Source: Mariannaea sp. PMI_226 (taxonomy: Eukaryota; Ascomycota; Sordariomycetes; Hypocreales; Nectriaceae). From it: a stretch of DNA of 64,000 bases. The position numbers were made by a program, and so were the translations under genes. This document shows, piece after piece, positions 60,501-64,000 of the stretch (position 1 is its first letter; each line of letters begins with the position of its first letter). The notes under the pieces are model-generated. The model did not search any database, had not been told where the DNA came from, and was given only the letters and a program-made list of their open reading frames with translations. The stretch is taken from contig JANFOG010000002.1 of NCBI GenBank assembly GCA_024336345.1, positions 2,852,001 through 2,916,000 of the forward strand, written 5' to 3'.

Positions 60501-61549
60501 ACTGCTTTGAGAGGCACTGCAGCAAGTTACCTAATGCTGATATATGTGTATTCGAGTCTAACTACTCCGTACTGTCTATCTAAGGTACATAAGGCCAAGG
60601 TACCTACCTACCTGCCTGCCTGCCACAGGTACGTAACTAATGAAGTGAAGTAAAGAAAATGCCGGTTGTGTGTTTGATAGGTAAGGTAGGTAAGTAGACA
60701 CACAATACAACCTACATGTAATAATAGTAGCAGCTCCACTGTCCCTTTTTTTTTTCTTCATCTGCATTTTCCTTTGGTAGGCAGGGTATAGGTATAGGTA
60801 TAGGTATAGGCAAGGGGAGGTGTCCAAGCACAGATCAGATACCTGTCATGCATCCCAAGGCTGAAACTGCCTGCCTGGCCTGTGCCCAGTCGGTGTACTA
60901 TGTAATGTTCTACCCTGGTGTATGGAACCAATAGAATCCATACCTTACGAGACTCATAGTTCGTAGGTGCCCCTGGCTCCCCTAGTAATTGGTTGCATGA
61001 GCTGTACACATGTGACCAGGCTGAGGGTTCCAGAGCAAGCAAGCGAACGTACGTACAGTAAGTTGTAGACTACCTGTTGAGTATCATTGGCAACTGGCAT
61101 TGGCACTGCCACATTTCTCAAGCACCCTCATCCAACATCACCCACCCCCCCTCCTGTCTTGCAGCCTGCCCTTCGCTCTTCGCCGTCCCACCTCCCCTCC
61201 CCTTACCAACGATCCAGAGGGGGCCACCAACAAGGCCAACCTTTCTCCATCTGCCGGTACCATCTTTGGCGGCCCCTCCCTCCCTCCCGCCTCCCGCGAC
61301 CCATGGCCCACGTCTTGGCTCTGACCTCATGGCTCATCACCGACCTGTCATGGCCTCAATGGCCGCATGCTTGGTCTGCTTGGAACTAAAATATTTCATC
61401 CATGAGCCACCCCTCGAAATTCTTAAGTTTCTGTATATAAACGACTCTGTCTGATCCAATTGATATTATTATATCAGATAACCCCCCCTTCCCCCCCCTC
61501 TCTCTCTCACACAGCTTCAGCTTGTCAATTAGCTGCCCCAGCTTGCTAC
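57524..61549. other. Gene-poor region of 4 kb
   Basis: No gene can be supported. It contains the SF3B6 3' region, a run of 13 G (59577-59589), A-rich tracts around 59960-60020, a TATAGG tetramer repeat, TACC/TGCC words (60599-60625), and a C-rich leader-like segment before the SWIM gene. Open frames here are low complexity. Confidence 0.45.
60787..60810 (+). repeat. TATAGG hexanucleotide repeat
   Basis: Four perfect copies of TATAGG. Confidence 0.9.
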
Positions 61550-62956
61550 ATGTCCTCATCACCTACGTCGGATATCGCCAAGCTGAGCCTCGAGACTATG
61601 CCTCCCACAACCATTCCACCAACTCAGGCCGAGTCTGGTGCAGATGAGGAGCCGAGGCAAAGCGTCGAAGAGGACTCTAGCCCCGGGTTTGACTCTGATG
61701 ATTCTGACCTCTCTGATTTCGAGGATGATACTTCAACCATTGTTCAGTCTCCTTCAAAACTCACATACCAAATCGACCATCTTTCCGACTCTACACAGAA
61801 AGCCATACGAGATGCGTTCGGGGAACCCCCCAGAATTGCCATCGAGAAATGTCGTCGCATTGAGGATACCTATGCTTTCCAGATGACAGAGCTTGTGACA
61901 CGTTCAATTCGAATCCGAGCGCCCCAAGACGGCACCACACAGTTGACCTGCTCCTGTGGCCACCAAAATGAGCCCTGCGAGCATTTGCTATGGCTTCTTG
62001 ACCAAGTCGTCAAGCAAACTCTTTACGACCAGGATTCCGCCAAACCTCTGAAAATGATGGGGGCCGGCTACCCTTCCGAGATGGGTGACCCATTCCAAAC
62101 CATCGCGGATCATCACTTAGAGGTCCTCGCAGACGATATTCACTGCCAAGTTGTCACCCCAGACTTGGAGTATGACAATGAGCTAGACCCTAGACGTGTC
62201 GAAGAGGCCCGAGAGCTGCTCTCATCTATCTACGGCGTACCAGTAGAGGAATATCGCCCAGACATCTCTGTCCATCCGGTTGGAAAAGACGTCTTCAGGC
62301 ATCAGGATCTCGACTACACAATCTTCCGCATGCTGCTTGATAATCATCACTTCTTTCACTACTTTCTGTCGCTCTCCCGCGAAACTAATCTCCTTCAAGA
62401 TGAGTTTCGAAAGTACTCACATCGTGTGGATCGCATTCTCACCATCTTGGACGCAAATATCTCATCACTGGTCACGTCCAGTCCGCACACTTCTCGTGAA
62501 CGCCCACCAGATGTGGCCTGGGCCTCGCTACACATTATCGGCACAATTGACCTCATCAAGAACGAGCTTTACCGCCGACGAGAGCCACTACAGTTAGCAC
62601 AGGCAATTTCCGCCGCCCGTAGCCTCGTCCACATTCTCGAGGCTGTCGTTGGTCGTAATCGGGACGTGCAGATAGACTCATCTCGTCTCGAACGCAACAT
62701 CTACCTGAGACTCATTGGAGACCGAGATCAAAGCTTCGTAATTGGCGTGCTGGAACTGATCCCGGAAGCTGCCAGTCAGTTTCTCATTAGCCTTGAATCC
62801 ATCCTCGACCAGATCAAGATCCATGGTGCCCCTGCGACATATGTGGATAAGTTTCACAACTTGATCAGTAGGTTGAGAACCTCAACCATTGGAGGGGGGG
62901 TTAAGCGCCAAGGACAGACTGACGAGATGGATCGAAAGTCCAAGAGGATGAAATGA
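61550..62956 (+). CDS. SWIM-type zinc-finger protein, unknown function
   Basis: A single exon of 468 residues with the first ATG of the frame at 61550. After an acidic, Ser/Asp-rich N-terminus (about 1-65) comes a segment with CSCGHQNEPCEHLLWLLD, starting at residue 134. This is the C-x-C...C-x-H pattern of a SWIM zinc finger, which binds DNA or protein partners. The remaining 320 residues are mostly helical with a repeated Leu/His pattern (MLLDNHHFFHYFLSL) and no domain that I recognise. The C-terminus is a short basic stretch (KSKRMK), a possible nuclear signal. Some SWIM proteins (Shu2/SWS1 group) act in homologous recombination, but the flanking sequence here does not show that family. 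I do not assign a function. Confidence 0.75.
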   Translation: MSSSPTSDIAKLSLETMPPTTIPPTQAESGADEEPRQSVEEDSSPGFDSDDSDLSDFEDDTSTIVQSPSKLTYQIDHLSDSTQKAIRDAFGEPPRIAIEKCRRIEDTYAFQMTELVTRSIRIRAPQDGTTQLTCSCGHQNEPCEHLLWLLDQVVKQTLYDQDSAKPLKMMGAGYPSEMGDPFQTIADHHLEVLADDIHCQVVTPDLEYDNELDPRRVEEARELLSSIYGVPVEEYRPDISVHPVGKDVFRHQDLDYTIFRMLLDNHHFFHYFLSLSRETNLLQDEFRKYSHRVDRILTILDANISSLVTSSPHTSRERPPDVAWASLHIIGTIDLIKNELYRRREPLQLAQAISAARSLVHILEAVVGRNRDVQIDSSRLERNIYLRLIGDRDQSFVIGVLELIPEAASQFLISLESILDQIKIHGAPATYVDKFHNLISRLRTSTIGGGVKRQGQTDEMDRKSKRMK

Positions 62957-63321
62957 GGATGGAAGAGACTACCTCAGTGAATTCGGCGCTATGAAAGCAC
63001 GTGCTTTGGATACCCTCCCGATACATATATATGTGGTGATTTCGCTTTCCTTGGCTGTGCCATTGATTTCGTTTTCCATGGCTGTGCCAACCCACATACC
63101 TCATTTTCTTCTTTTTCCTATATTTTGTCTCCTCTTTTCTACTCATTATTGCGACTGATCATAAATAGCTACACATAGATTGGATAGCCCAGGCTCGTGC
63201 CATAAATAAAGCAAGGGAAGCTGCTTTGAATTGACAACAGTTGCATGGAAGGTTATCCAGGTCATCATGATATGCGTGATCGTCTCCGTCCTGCGATGAT
63301 GCTAGGTAAAGAGCCTACGTC
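62957..63321. other. Intergenic between convergent SWIM and kinase-like genes
   Basis: 365 bp of 3'-region character with a CACGTG (62998-63003) and an ATAAATAAA. Nothing else seen. Confidence 0.55.
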
Positions 63322-64000
63322 TCAACTCCTGAGGCCTGCCTCGTCCCGAAACGCCTCTAGTTCGGAAAGAACTTCCTTCAAAGTCGGCCGGTCGTAATAG
63401 TTTTCGTTCCAGTCACCCCGTTTCATACCCTCCATTCGTTGCTTCAGCCAAACTTCTGATTCTTTGATCTCCATAGACCACCAATCTCGAGCCGTCTCTT
63501 GGACACTCTGTGGAGTTGAGAGGCCCATCTTCTCATACTTGCGTAGGACAAGCTGGTTACCCTCTCTCACAATGAGCTTACTCATGCCAGGTTGCCTTCC
63601 TCGGGTGCAATGGTCAATGAGTTTTTGGACTCGAGCTGGGGTTCGGGTATATCCTGGAAATTCCACGCTTGGTTCCCACCGATATGATAGCCAAACAGCG
63701 GCCCGTTGCGGTGCACTATTCCCTTCGAATATGCACCAGAGGACACGGCCAAGCATGTAGACTTCACAGGCCTCTTGCTCAGTCGGAGTAAGGCACGACC
63801 AAGGGACATTATATCCGCTTGATGGCCAGACATATTCTTCTCCTTCACCCATCGCCTCCCAATTCGGCAGCATCTCAGTTAGAATGTCTGCGTACTTCTT
63901 TTGGACGTCTACTGGAATCTCCTCGTCAACAGCCAGCAGTCTCACGTACTCCAATGCATTAACCTCGGGGGCGGCAAATTCGCACCAGACTCCCCGCTGC
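63322..64000 (-). CDS. Protein kinase-like domain protein, C-terminal part (cut by right edge)
   Basis: The frame is open to the last base of the window and ends at 63322, so only about 225 C-terminal residues are visible. The segment begins RGVWCEFAAPEVNALEYVRLL, which fits the activation-segment end (AAPE, the APE motif) and start of helix F of a fungal kinase-like family. Downstream EVYMLGRVLWCIFEG matches the conserved helix of the large lobe. Then come an arginine-containing segment and DRPTLKEVLSELEAF, the usual RPT..EVL ending of the kinase large lobe. The ATP site, HRD and DFG lie outside, so activity cannot be judged. It could be an active kinase or a pseudokinase attached to another N-terminal domain. 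Confidence 0.7.
   Translation of the reverse strand, partial: QRGVWCEFAAPEVNALEYVRLLAVDEEIPVDVQKKYADILTEMLPNWEAMGEGEEYVWPSSGYNVPWSCLTPTEQEACEVYMLGRVLWCIFEGNSAPQRAAVWLSYRWEPSVEFPGYTRTPARVQKLIDHCTRGRQPGMSKLIVREGNQLVLRKYEKMGLSTPQSVQETARDWWSMEIKESEVWLKQRMEGMKRGDWNENYYDRPTLKEVLSELEAFRDEAGLRS

Overview
The window looks like a piece of a filamentous ascomycete chromosome, most probably a Sordariomycete. Genes are mostly intron-containing, with short introns (about 50-240 nt) that carry GTRNGT donors and CTRAC/TACTAAC-type branch points. Intergenic DNA is rich in pyrimidine tracts and in TACCTA/GGTA words. The protein set is typical of Pezizomycotina: a QDE-3/Sgs1-type RecQ helicase, Mph1, a NUC-1/Pho4-type bHLH factor, Kar9, Atg33 and a HeLo-domain protein. 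I see no transposon, rRNA, CRISPR or viral sequence. Exon joins below were derived by hand from reading frame, phase and splice consensus.

Layout, left to right: the 3' part of KAR9 (+) enters from the left edge and converges on the RecQ helicase (-). A 3 kb spacer holds a tRNA-Ser(CGA) with a tiny intron and several long G runs. Next is a six-exon gene (+) for a 1,900-residue protein that joins a putative nucleotidyltransferase-like N-terminus to ankyrin repeats; it converges on atg33 (-). mph1 (-) and mex67 (+) are divergent and share a 1 kb promoter region. After a 5.4 kb gene-poor stretch comes a membrane-anchored beta-propeller-like protein (+), then a 6.7 kb gene-poor stretch that includes the leader of nuc-1 (+). 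nuc-1 converges on pcc1 (-), which is divergent from cdc14 (+). cdc14 converges on a HeLo-pseudokinase gene (-), followed by a SURF4/Erv29 cargo receptor (-) and an MBD4-like DNA glycosylase (-). The right end holds SF3B6 (+), a 4 kb gene-poor stretch, a SWIM-zinc-finger protein (+) and the C-terminal part of a kinase-like protein (-) cut by the right edge.

Most genes are unrelated housekeeping functions: spindle positioning, DNA repair, mRNA export and splicing, phosphate regulation, tRNA modification, mitotic exit, mitophagy and ER export. Three genome-maintenance genes (RecQ, Mph1, glycosylase) fall in one window, but nothing shows that they are co-regulated. The two proteins most likely to represent poorly described biology are the nucleotidyltransferase-like/ankyrin giant at 10598-16625 and the HeLo-pseudokinase at 47326-49240. 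The latter has the domain order of plant and animal MLKL cell-death proteins and two competing splice donors that could separate the effector domain from the pseudokinase.
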